From assembly GCF_029395355.1 (NCBI RefSeq), contig NZ_CP113913.1, forward strand, positions 930,001 through 994,000: a stretch of DNA of 64,000 nt, written 5' to 3'. Positions 1 to 7,744 of the stretch are shown here, in pieces. The notes under the pieces are model-generated. The model was not told where the DNA came from. It saw nothing but the letters and a program-made list of their open reading frames with translations, and searched no databases. The DNA comes from Bifidobacterium sp. ESL0800. Lineage in GTDB: Bacteria; Actinomycetota; Actinomycetes; Actinomycetales; Bifidobacteriaceae. A program made the position numbers and the translations under genes. Every line of letters begins with the position of its first letter. The stretch's first letter is position 1.

Positions 1-1044
1 GCCAAGTTCATGCAGGCTGGTTTTCAGGCCCAACATCTTAAAGTGGCGTTCAAGCGTATCTGCCAGAATGCCAGCGCACTCCTGTTCCGTGTTGTCATAA
101 GGGTCGGCGTCAAGTGCCCTAACCGCCATCTGCGCGTAACGCTGCGGGCTGCGGCGCGCGACGTAACGGATGATGGAAGGCAGGATCGCGGCGATCCCCT
201 CGCCGTGTATCACGTCGAATTCTCCGCCGATCTCATGCTCGATGCGGTGGGTCGTCCAATCGTTTTCTGAACCTGTGGCCAGGTAGCAATGGTTGAACAT
301 CAGCGTCGAAAGCCAGTGCAGCTCGGTTCGCGTCGTGAGGTCATCGGGATCGGCAGCAAAACGCCTGCCCTGCACCAGAGCGGCACGGAACCCGCCTTCC
401 AGAATCCGATCGGCCGATTCGAGATGGTCGCGCAGCGTGAAATACGGCTCCAGGAATCCTACGGCAAGGTCGGCCACGGCCGCCGCTTGATAACGATAAG
501 GCGCCGTACGCGAATACTCGGGGTTCACGATGGAGAACTTCGGAATGATAAGTCTGGTCTCCAACGCCTCCTTGTCCTCGCCTTGCTGGAGGACGGCGCA
601 ATCGGAGACTTCCGAACCACTGCCGGGAATCGTCGAAATCACGCCAACCGGCAACGTTTCCTTCGGTTCGGCGGTTCCATCGAACAGATCCCATACATCA
701 CCGCCGTAAGGCACGCCGACGCCAACCGCCTTGGCCGTGTCCATTGAGCTTGCACCGCCCGCCGCGAGGACGAAATCGACCTTCTCCTTGCGGGCCAGGC
801 CGATCAGGTCACGCACGAGTCCGATACGAGGATTCGGCACGACGTCCCCGTTTTCGACCAGCCGCGCGCCAATCGCCTGCGCGGCATCGACAACTCGGTC
901 GCGGATACCGAGGTCGAAGACGTAATCACCGCTGTAAACCAGCATGACGGAAGTCGCATGGTATTGGCCCAAAAGACGTTGGAGCTGCTGCTCGGCCCCC
1001 ACACCGAACACGAGCTCATTGGGAGTGCAATAGGTGAAAACCAT
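1..1044 (-). CDS. Iron-containing alcohol dehydrogenase (3' end outside window)
   Basis: The reading frame opens with ATG at 1044 and stays open to base 1, so at least 348 codons are present and the C-terminus is cut off by the window edge. The protein begins MVFTYCTPNELVFG, typical of the Fe-ADH/butanol dehydrogenase (YugJ/BdhA) group. A nucleotide-binding AAGGASSMDTAK motif lies in the first third. A His-rich metal site follows (HRIEHEIGG, then VIHGEG). Family members reduce aldehydes with NAD(P)H in the cytoplasm, using a bound divalent metal. In a fermentative organism this would serve redox balance; the substrate cannot be told from sequence. It is divergent from the formate/nitrite transporter, sharing a 444-bp intergenic region. 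Confidence 0.88.
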   Translation of the reverse strand, partial: MVFTYCTPNELVFGVGAEQQLQRLLGQYHATSVMLVYSGDYVFDLGIRDRVVDAAQAIGARLVENGDVVPNPRIGLVRDLIGLARKEKVDFVLAAGGASSMDTAKAVGVGVPYGGDVWDLFDGTAEPKETLPVGVISTIPGSGSEVSDCAVLQQGEDKEALETRLIIPKFSIVNPEYSRTAPYRYQAAAVADLAVGFLEPYFTLRDHLESADRILEGGFRAALVQGRRFAADPDDLTTRTELHWLSTLMFNHCYLATGSENDWTTHRIEHEIGGEFDVIHGEGIAAILPSIIRYVARRSPQRYAQMAVRALDADPYDNTEQECAGILADTLERHFKMLGLKTSLHELG

Positions 1045-1488
1045 GACCTGCCCTATCTTTCTTTCCTTTTCCGTCCGTCCGCGGTCTCAAGACCTGTGTC
1101 CTCAACACACACGGCGAACAACCTCATGAATCCGCCGCATGCATGGAATCCAGCGACGTTAGCAACCGAGTGTAACGACCTACGTTCAGCGCTCGCAAGC
1201 CGAACGATATACGCAGAATCGATAGTCGTTTATCAATCGACGCGGCCGCAGGTAAGAAAGCGTTCATTGGGGATTATTGTTTTTTCTGTTATATGAATTT
1301 TTATCACTATATGGACATACGAGGCTTTGAGTCTTTTGCCTGGACTGTGTGATTCATCACAAAAACATTGTGTTCTTCGTTACAAAACGCCGAATTCCGG
1401 TAAACCGCGAAACAGGAGCGGGCCATAATGAAACCACGAACTTTCATCCTGGGATCAAACAGACAGACAAAGAACACAAGAGGGAACC
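1045..1488. other. Divergent intergenic region, dehydrogenase / FNT transporter
   Basis: 444 bases without a credible gene. It must hold promoters for both flanking genes. It is AT-rich from about 1270 to 1320, and contains a 14-bp palindrome at 1348-1361, listed separately. I could not place a convincing -35/-10 pair. Confidence 0.6.
1348..1361. promoter_or_regulatory. Palindromic operator candidate TGTGATTCATCACA
   Basis: A perfect inverted repeat (TGTGAT, two bases, ATCACA) lies 128 bases before the FNT start codon. The half-site resembles those of CRP/FNR or Rex regulators, but the spacing is two bases shorter than a CRP or Rex consensus. A redox regulator would fit the flanking fermentation genes. 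The site assignment is inference from palindrome and context only. Confidence 0.35.
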
Positions 1489-2376
1489 ATGGGCAAATTA
1501 TCCGAACTGAAAACAACCATTTCCGAAGTCGAAGAGACCGCCGACGAGACCAAGCCGCTCTTCCCCGGCCGCGCGTTCATCTCGACGGTGCTCGACGCGC
1601 TCGACAGCAAGGAGACGATGACCGGCAAGATGATCGGCCGCTACATCCAGCGCGCCGCTATGGCCGGCATCCTCGTGGGCGTGTTCTTCGCGGCCTTCTG
1701 GGTGATCATGGGCGCGACCTCCAAAGCCGATCCGGGACTGGCCGTGGCCGGCAAGGTGATCGCGGGCATCACCTTCGGCTGGGCCCTCGTGCTCATCTAC
1801 TACACCAACTCCGAGCTGCTGACCTCGAACATGATGGTCGTCAGCATCGGCGCCTACCACAAGCGCATCGGCTGGGGCGAATCGTTGAAGCTGCTGGGCC
1901 TGTGCCTGCTGGGCAACCTGCTGGGCGCGCTGATCGTGGCCATCATCCTGCGCTTCTCCACCATCATCTCCGGCTCGTCGTTCGACGCGATGCTCGCCGC
2001 CGCAACCACCAAGCTCAACTACCTGAACTCCGGGTTCGGCGTGGCCGACCTCTTCGTGCGCGCGATCTTCTGCAACTTCTGCATCAACATCGCCATGCTC
2101 ATGGTCTACAACGGCAAACTCACCAATGACTTCACCAAGTGCACCATCATGGTGGTGGCGGTCTTCGTCTTCACCTTCTGCGGTTTCGAGCACTCCGTGG
2201 CCGACTCCGCGATGTTCCTCATCTTGGGAATGCACGGCGTGATCAACGCGGGCAAGGCGATTCTGGTAATCATCGTGGCCATCCTCGGCAACATCGTGGG
2301 CGGCGGCATCCTCATCGGTCTGAACTTCGCGACGATGAACGACGAACGCGGCATCACCGCCGAAAGCGGCAAGTAA
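1489..2376 (+). CDS. Formate/nitrite transporter (FNT) family channel
   Basis: 295 aa. FNT proteins are pentameric inner-membrane channels that move formate, nitrite or related small anions. The signature NSELLTSNMM lies at residues 107-116, and the pore motif GFEHSVAD places the central histidine at about residue 234. Hydrophobic segments from about residue 55 onward fit the six-helix fold. The roughly 50-residue hydrophilic N-terminus is longer than in E. coli FocA. The start is chosen because AGAGGGA lies just upstream of ATG 1489; an upstream ATG at 1428 is in another frame. Formate is the likely cargo, since bifidobacteria make it through pyruvate formate-lyase, but nitrite cannot be excluded from sequence. 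The threonine aldolase gene follows on the same strand. Confidence 0.9.
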   Translation: MGKLSELKTTISEVEETADETKPLFPGRAFISTVLDALDSKETMTGKMIGRYIQRAAMAGILVGVFFAAFWVIMGATSKADPGLAVAGKVIAGITFGWALVLIYYTNSELLTSNMMVVSIGAYHKRIGWGESLKLLGLCLLGNLLGALIVAIILRFSTIISGSSFDAMLAAATTKLNYLNSGFGVADLFVRAIFCNFCINIAMLMVYNGKLTNDFTKCTIMVVAVFVFTFCGFEHSVADSAMFLILGMHGVINAGKAILVIIVAILGNIVGGGILIGLNFATMNDERGITAESGK

Positions 2377-2479
2377 GCCACAAACCGCTGTTCGTCGCCC
2401 TGTCCACAATACAACGAGGGCATAGTCACAGGTCGGATTATGGTTAAACCATATTCACTGACTGCAACATTGGAGCGAC

Positions 2480-3505
2480 ATGCTGAATTTTGTCAACGAT
2501 TACTGCGAAGGCGCCCATCCCGCGATTTTGAAGCGGATGGAAGAGACCAACATGGAGCAGCTGCCCGGCTACGGCTCGGACAAGTACTGCGACTCCGCCA
2601 AGCAGAAGATCCGCGAGGCCTGTGGCTGCCCGGACGCCGACGTGTGGCTCTTGGTCGGCGGCACGCAGACCAACCAGACCGTCATCGACACCATCACCCC
2701 CGCATACGCCGGCGTCGTCGCCGCAAGCAACGGACACGTCAACGTCCACGAGGCCGGGGCCATCGAGTCCACCGGCCACAAAGTGCTGACCCTCCCGAGC
2801 CACGAGGGCAAGATCGACGCGGAGGACCTCGAGCAGTATTGCAAGGACTTCTACGCCGACGGCAACTACACCCACATGGTCTTCCCCGGCTGCGTCTACG
2901 TCTCGCACCCCAGCGAGTACGGCACGATGTACACCAAGGACGAGCTTGAAGCCATCGCCGAGGTCGCGCACCGCTACGACATGCCGCTCTTTCTCGACGG
3001 CGCGCGCCTGGGCTACGGGCTGACGGCGGAAGGCACCGACCTGACGCTCGAGGACATCGCGCGCATCACCGACGTCTTCTACATCGGCGGCACCAAGGTC
3101 GGCGCCCTCTTCGGCGAGGCGGTCGTCTTCACCAAGCACAACACGCCCAGGCACTTCCTCACGTTGATCAAACAGCACGGGGCGCTGCTGGCCAAGGGCT
3201 GGCTGCTCGGCCTGCAGTTCGACACGCTGTTCACCGACGGGCTTTACACGAAGATCGCTCGCAACGCCAACGAGAAGGCCGACCAGATCCGCGAGGCGCT
3301 GAAGGCCAAGGGCTATCAGCTCGCCTACGAGAACCCGACCAACCAGGTCTTCGTGGTGATGGACCAGCCGACGATCGAGCGGCTGGGCGCCGAGGTCAAT
3401 ATGGACTTCCTCGAGAAATATGACGACACGCATTCGGTGATGCGTTTCTGCACCAGTTGGGCGACCACGCAGGAGCACACCGACCAGCTCATCGCACTGC
3501 TGTAG
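2480..3505 (+). CDS. Threonine aldolase family PLP enzyme
   Basis: 341 aa, the usual length for low-specificity L-threonine aldolases (LtaE/GLY1 family, fold-type I PLP enzymes). These split threonine or allo-threonine to glycine and acetaldehyde in the cytoplasm. The PLP-binding lysine is K206 in YIGGTKVGA, and the conserved aspartate is D173 in FLDGARLGYG. The N-terminal GYGSDKYCDSA stretch replaces the usual E/GYGxD active-site motif. Start ATG 2480 is preceded by GGAG. It lies 103 bases after the FNT gene and may be cotranscribed with it. Glycine made here could feed PurD, encoded 11 kb downstream. Other beta-eliminating lyases share the fold, so substrate specificity is inferred. Confidence 0.87.
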   Translation: MLNFVNDYCEGAHPAILKRMEETNMEQLPGYGSDKYCDSAKQKIREACGCPDADVWLLVGGTQTNQTVIDTITPAYAGVVAASNGHVNVHEAGAIESTGHKVLTLPSHEGKIDAEDLEQYCKDFYADGNYTHMVFPGCVYVSHPSEYGTMYTKDELEAIAEVAHRYDMPLFLDGARLGYGLTAEGTDLTLEDIARITDVFYIGGTKVGALFGEAVVFTKHNTPRHFLTLIKQHGALLAKGWLLGLQFDTLFTDGLYTKIARNANEKADQIREALKAKGYQLAYENPTNQVFVVMDQPTIERLGAEVNMDFLEKYDDTHSVMRFCTSWATTQEHTDQLIALL

Positions 3506-3554
3506 CGCCGCCGTTCCTATGGCTCGTGATTTCCATTGCGTCTTTGCCCGGATT

Positions 3555-3691
3555 GCAGAGATAATCACACTTATGCCTCTACTTTCGTGATTATCTCTGT
3601 AGCCCGACCTCATGTGCAGAGATAATCACACTTTCTGGGCCATTTTCGTGATTATCTCTGTAATCCAGCTACGAATGCAGAGATAATCACA
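3555..3691. repeat. Tandem 61-bp repeat with hairpins (2.2 copies)
   Basis: Three copies of GCAGAGATAATCACA start at 3555, 3616 and 3677, exactly 61 bases apart. In the first two, the inverse GTGATTATCTCTG follows after an 18-base loop, giving perfect 13-bp stems (3556-3568 with 3587-3599, and 3617-3629 with 3648-3660). The third copy has only the left arm. The element sits between the convergent threonine aldolase and glycosyltransferase genes and may end transcription from both sides, although no T-tract follows. Confidence 0.75.
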
Positions 3692-3725
3692 TTCTGCGGC
3701 AGCATCACGATTGCAGCAACGACAA

Positions 3726-5048
3726 TCACCGTCGTCCCGGCACTGCAGGCTGCCGCGTCTTCTGCGCATCGGCGATGGCCTCGCGCTCCATGGTGACGAA
3801 CCAGTGGACGCTCTGCGGCAACGCATATTTTTCGCGTGCTTCCTGCGCGTATTTCGGCCCCCACTCGGCCAGCTCCTGCGGATGTTCGATCCACCAGTCG
3901 ATGCGGCGGGCGAGCGCCTTGGCGTTGCGGGCCGGAAACACCGAGGAGTCCGTCAGCGCGAACTGGCTGGCCGCAGAAAGCGGCGAATCGGCGATGACCG
4001 GCACCAGGCCGGAGGCGATGCCCTCGAGCACACTCAACGATTCAATGTCGACGATCGAGGGATGGACGAGCAGATCGGCTGTGCGCAACAGGTTCGGCAT
4101 ATCATCGTTAGGATGGAAGCCGATATGCGCTTTTCGCGGCAACAAACGTTTGGCAAGCCGGCGAAGATGGCGCTGCAACGGACCGGTGCCACAGATGGTC
4201 AGGTCGATCTGCGAGGCGTGCCGGCTCAACGCCACGGCACGGATCAGCGTCTCATGGTCTTTTTCGTGGGTGAGTCTGCCGGAAGCGACAATACGAAACG
4301 CACACTGCAAACTGCGAGCATTTTGAACCGATGTTCCGACTCCATCGCGTTCGTTGGTTTCATCTAGCGTGCCATCGCCGCCTTTGATCAAGCAATCATT
4401 CAAAGGTTCAGCGAAACCCCCTAATCCCTTTCCCTGATTATCGGACTTGGTATCTGCTGAGTGGAAACGGCTTGAATACCCGTTGGAGATGACATGGAGC
4501 CGCGCCCGATAGCCATGGGCCCGCAGCTGCCGGGCGATCATGTCGCTGGGCGTGTGGATATGGCCGATATGACGGTAGAGCCAGAAGTCGAACAACCAGT
4601 AAATCAGCGACGGGACACCGGGGATATAGCGCAATGGACCGGCGGAATACGTGACGTTTTCAGGCTGTAAGTGAAAGCCGGCGGTTACGGGAATTTCCAT
4701 GGATTGGGCGACAGCCAGCGCATGCCTTCCAAACTTGAACGGCATATAGATATGTACTACATCAGCGTCTTCGAAAGCCTTTCGAAAAACCGCAGCATCG
4801 GGCTCCGCGAACTGCATCTGCTGTTTGGCCGCAAGCCACGAGACGAACGGCAAGTGGTGGACTTCGACAGGATAATCCGGCGCGCCGACGCCAACTAAAC
4901 GAACGTGATGACCTTGATTCTCAAGTTCCCGAGCATACTGCAACGCCGAATTCGAGGTGCCGTTGCCGCGGTTGCCCACAGAGTCAACGACCAATGCGAT
5001 GGTCAGTGGTTTGTCGACATCGGTAGCGGAGTTTTGGGAATCGGGCAT
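3726..5048 (-). CDS. Glycosyltransferase family 4 (GT-B fold)
   Basis: 440 aa. The N-terminal Rossmann half begins LTIALVVDSVGNRGNGTS, with the glycine-rich loop of GT4 enzymes that bind a lipid or sugar acceptor. The C-terminal donor-binding half contains RIVASGRLTHEKDHETLI, ICGTGPL and the ESLSVLEGIASGLVPV loop, which contacts the nucleotide sugar. GT4 enzymes retain the anomeric configuration and often build cell-envelope glycolipids or polysaccharides. No transmembrane helix is evident. The residue 198-245 region looks like a low-complexity insertion between the two halves. ATG 5048 has AGGA about eight bases upstream. It is a single-gene unit between the threonine aldolase (convergent) and purT (divergent). 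Donor and acceptor are unknown. Confidence 0.82.
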   Translation of the reverse strand: MPDSQNSATDVDKPLTIALVVDSVGNRGNGTSNSALQYARELENQGHHVRLVGVGAPDYPVEVHHLPFVSWLAAKQQMQFAEPDAAVFRKAFEDADVVHIYMPFKFGRHALAVAQSMEIPVTAGFHLQPENVTYSAGPLRYIPGVPSLIYWLFDFWLYRHIGHIHTPSDMIARQLRAHGYRARLHVISNGYSSRFHSADTKSDNQGKGLGGFAEPLNDCLIKGGDGTLDETNERDGVGTSVQNARSLQCAFRIVASGRLTHEKDHETLIRAVALSRHASQIDLTICGTGPLQRHLRRLAKRLLPRKAHIGFHPNDDMPNLLRTADLLVHPSIVDIESLSVLEGIASGLVPVIADSPLSAASQFALTDSSVFPARNAKALARRIDWWIEHPQELAEWGPKYAQEAREKYALPQSVHWFVTMEREAIADAQKTRQPAVPGRR

Positions 5049-5290
5049 AGTTCAATCCTAACGCTGTTGAGTGGTTCACAACTCTAGAACCACCTCAAAT
5101 GGACGTTGTCAAAGATATATCGCATCCTTCGTTTTCGACTTATGGGCAGTTCAGCCAAACACCGGCAGATAAGCGGCATACTTTCAGAATCATTGACACG
5201 CGCAATATCAACCAATATCAGCTCCATCCATTCACTGATGGTTCGCGGACAATGAGCTCGTTCGGGGCCATCCCGTGCGACAATGAAATC

Positions 5291-6565
5291 ATGAGCACTG
5301 AAACTGCATCATCATCCGTCGATTATCCGCTTGGCAACCTCACCACCAACAGCCAAACCCGTGTGCTGCTGCTTGGTTCCGGAGAGTTGGGACGCGAAAT
5401 CGCCATCGAATTGACGAGGCTTGGGGCGTTTGTCATCGCCGCAGACAGTTACGAGCACGCGCCGGCCATGCAGATCGCACAGGAAACCCACGTCCTGGAT
5501 ATGACCGACGCGGCGGCGTTGGATGCATTGATCGCTTCCGCCCATCCTTCGATCATCATCCCCGAAATCGAGGCCATTGCAACCTCGGAATTGGCAAAAG
5601 CCGCAACAGACAACATCCAGGTCGTCCCCAGCTCGCGAATCGCGGCGATCTGCATGGACCGCGAAGCCTTGCGAAGACTGGCACATGAGACGCTCGGTCT
5701 GCCGACCACTCCGTATCGTTTCGCGAGCTCGTTCAATGAACTGAAAACCGGGGTCAAGGCCGTCGGCTATCCGTGTGTGGTCAAACCGGTGATGAGTTCT
5801 TCTGGTCATGGCCAATCCGTGATTCGTTCCGGCAAGGATATCGAGGCGGCTTGGCAGAAAGCTCAAAGCGAACGGAGAGACGCGAAAGACGGCGGTATTT
5901 CGCGCGTCATCGTCGAGGCGTTCGCCCCGCTGGATTACGAACTGACGATGCTCACCGTCTCCTCGTCCGCCGGTATCGTGGTCTGCTCCCCCATCGGGCA
6001 ACGTCAGGTTGACGGCGATTACCGCGAATCGTGGCAACCGGCGCAGGTCAATCCGGCAATCCTCGAAAAGGCACAGGCCATCGCCCGCAAAGCCGTGGGC
6101 GGACTGGTCGACATCGCGCACGAAAACCACGAGCATGGCTGGGGTGTCTTCGGCGTGGAACTATTCGTGCTGAAGAACGGCGAAGTCCTGTTCAACGAGG
6201 TCTCTCCCCGCCCGCACGACACCGGCATGGTGACGATGATCTCCCAGCGTTTGAGCGAATTCGCATTGCACGCCCGCGCTGTGCTGGGCATCCCCGTCAC
6301 CGAGGACAGCGTTGCACTCGCTTTCAAAGACGGCGAGGTCGCCGCCAGCCATGCCATCGTGGTCAGCGGAAACGGATCTGTGACTTTCTCCAATATTCCA
6401 CAAGCTCTGTCGCAACCCGATACCGACCTGCGCATCTTCGGCAAGCCGACCGTCAACGGTCACCGTCGCATGGCCGTCGCCCTCGCCACCGGATGCAATG
6501 AAGCCGAGGCACGGCAGAAAGCCGCACAAATCGAAACAGCCCTGCACATCACGATCGGCCGGTAG
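5291..6565 (+). CDS. purT: Formate-dependent GAR formyltransferase (PurT)
   Basis: ATP-grasp enzyme that uses formate and ATP to formylate GAR to FGAR, the third step of purine synthesis, replacing folate-dependent PurN. The N-terminal RVLLLGSGELGREIAIEL loop, the central SSSGHGQSV ATP-grasp segment and the late LFNEVSPRPHDTGMVT motif are all diagnostic. The frame is open from 5099, but family alignment from memory puts the start close to the RVLLLGSGE strand. I therefore chose ATG 5291 (424 aa); ATG 5252 is an alternative. Neither has a good Shine-Dalgarno sequence, so the start is uncertain. purC lies 312 bases downstream. PurT needs formate, which makes the nearby FNT channel notable. Confidence 0.93.
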   Translation: MSTETASSSVDYPLGNLTTNSQTRVLLLGSGELGREIAIELTRLGAFVIAADSYEHAPAMQIAQETHVLDMTDAAALDALIASAHPSIIIPEIEAIATSELAKAATDNIQVVPSSRIAAICMDREALRRLAHETLGLPTTPYRFASSFNELKTGVKAVGYPCVVKPVMSSSGHGQSVIRSGKDIEAAWQKAQSERRDAKDGGISRVIVEAFAPLDYELTMLTVSSSAGIVVCSPIGQRQVDGDYRESWQPAQVNPAILEKAQAIARKAVGGLVDIAHENHEHGWGVFGVELFVLKNGEVLFNEVSPRPHDTGMVTMISQRLSEFALHARAVLGIPVTEDSVALAFKDGEVAASHAIVVSGNGSVTFSNIPQALSQPDTDLRIFGKPTVNGHRRMAVALATGCNEAEARQKAAQIETALHITIGR

Positions 6566-6877
6566 TCCAACCGACCGGCAGGCAACCGATCAATAAGCCG
6601 ACAATCGACAGAGCGATTCCACCCGTCAGAATCATCTGTCTATGTCCGTCGCAACCATCACCTTTCGAATAATTCAAGCGGGATGTAACAAAAAATTTAC
6701 AAAACACTTTTTCACCGCAAAAATCCGGAATTTCGAAATCCGTTCGTATCAATAAGGCACCGTACATCGCATTTTCGAATGAGACAAACGGCATATTTGT
6801 TGGCTGCGCTTGTTATATTGCATGTGTAAGTTCACCTCATTCAATCAATCTCGTTACTCTACGGGAAGGTCGATTTA
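6566..6877 (+). promoter_or_regulatory. purT-purC intergenic region with purC promoter candidate
   Basis: 312 bases without a gene, and clearly more AT-rich than the flanks from 6660 to 6850. The best promoter signal is an extended -10, TGTTATATT at 6811-6819, about 59 bases before the purC start; no good -35 accompanies it. I saw no purine-riboswitch-like fold. Confidence 0.4.
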
Positions 6878-7627
6878 ATGGAGAAACTGGATATGCTCTA
6901 CAAGGGCAAAGCCAAAAAACTCTATTCAACTAATGACCCAGATGTGCTGTGGGTCGAATATATGAATCAGGCCACTGCCGGCGACGGCGCGAAAAAGGCC
7001 CAGATTCAAGGCAAGGGAAGCCTCAACAACCGCATCACTACGGTGCTGTTCCGGCTTCTTGAAGCCGAGGGCGTCAAGACGCATTTCATCAAGCGTCTGA
7101 GCGATACTGAACAGCTCAATGAGAAAATCACGATGTTCCCGCTTGAGATCATCATGCGCAACACCGCTGCCGGTTCGTTCTCCAAGCGTTACGGCATCAA
7201 GGAAGGCACCGAGCTCAAGCGCCCGATTCTCGAATTCTGCTATAAGTCCGACGAACTGCACGACCCGTTCATCGGCATCGACGGCATCGTGGCGCTGGGT
7301 CTGGCCACGGACGAGCAGATGGCCGAAGTATCTCGCCAGGCCCGCGACATCAACGAGAAACTGACCAAGATCTTCCGCGACATCGACGTGCAACTCGTCG
7401 ATTCCAAGATCGAAGAGGGCATCAATCCCGACGGCGAAATCGTGCTGGCCGACGAGATCACCCCCGACACCTGCAGGCTCTGGGACTTGAAGGACGGGTC
7501 CGGACAGGTCGAGCATCTCGACAAGGACCTCTTCCGCAGAGACCTGGGTGACATCATCCCCGCCTATGAGGAAATATACGGACGCTTGATGAAACTCGCG
7601 GACCGCCGTGGAGTCAAAGTCGAATGA
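6878..7627 (+). CDS. purC: SAICAR synthetase (PurC)
   Basis: 249 aa, the standard bacterial length. It joins aspartate to CAIR with ATP, giving SAICAR. The start [16 protein letters not shown] is the family N-terminal nucleotide loop. [16 protein letters not shown] and [14 protein letters not shown] are the two PurC signature blocks. ATG 6878 is preceded by GGGAAGG with suitable spacing. An intrinsic terminator follows the gene at 7633-7670, so purC may be transcribed largely apart from purL. Confidence 0.97.
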   Translation: MEKLDMLYKGKAKKLYSTNDPDVLWVEYMNQATAGDGAKKAQIQGKGSLNNRITTVLFRLLEAEGVKTHFIKRLSDTEQLNEKITMFPLEIIMRNTAAGSFSKRYGIKEGTELKRPILEFCYKSDELHDPFIGIDGIVALGLATDEQMAEVSRQARDINEKLTKIFRDIDVQLVDSKIEEGINPDGEIVLADEITPDTCRLWDLKDGSGQVEHLDKDLFRRDLGDIIPAYEEIYGRLMKLADRRGVKVE

Positions 7628-7632
7628 CCTAT

Positions 7633-7670
7633 CGCTCGTGCACTATGATTATTGGTGTACGAGCGTTTTT
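7633..7670 (+). terminator. Intrinsic terminator or attenuator between purC and purL
   Basis: Left arm 7633-7643 (CGCTCGTGCAC) pairs with right arm 7655-7665 (GTGTACGAGCG), 11 bp with one G-T wobble and an 11-base loop. Five T residues follow directly at 7666-7670. It starts six bases after the purC stop codon and lies 75 bases before the purL start. Confidence 0.75.
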
Positions 7671-7744
7671 GGTTGTTCCGCATTTCCTTGCTTTTTATCC
7701 ATTTTTCACTTTCCCCTTCTTACCAGCAGTGCTAAGGACCATCA

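Noticed and set aside
1498-2409. 303-codon minus-strand open frame opposite the FNT gene
   Set aside because: It is rich in His, Asp and Gly, typical of an antisense frame in GC-rich DNA, and lies fully under a well-supported gene.
3555-3691. Possible short second CRISPR array
   Set aside because: The period is regular, but each unit is a hairpin with arms separated by 18 bases, and the intervals are not spacer-like; no leader or cas genes adjoin.
5099-5290. N-terminal extension of PurT from ATG 5099
   Set aside because: The 64 extra residues do not resemble PurT, and the conserved N-terminal strand starts soon after 5291.
6566-6877. Purine riboswitch upstream of purC
   Set aside because: I could not find the conserved three-way-junction bases or paired loops; no terminator/antiterminator pair is seen there.
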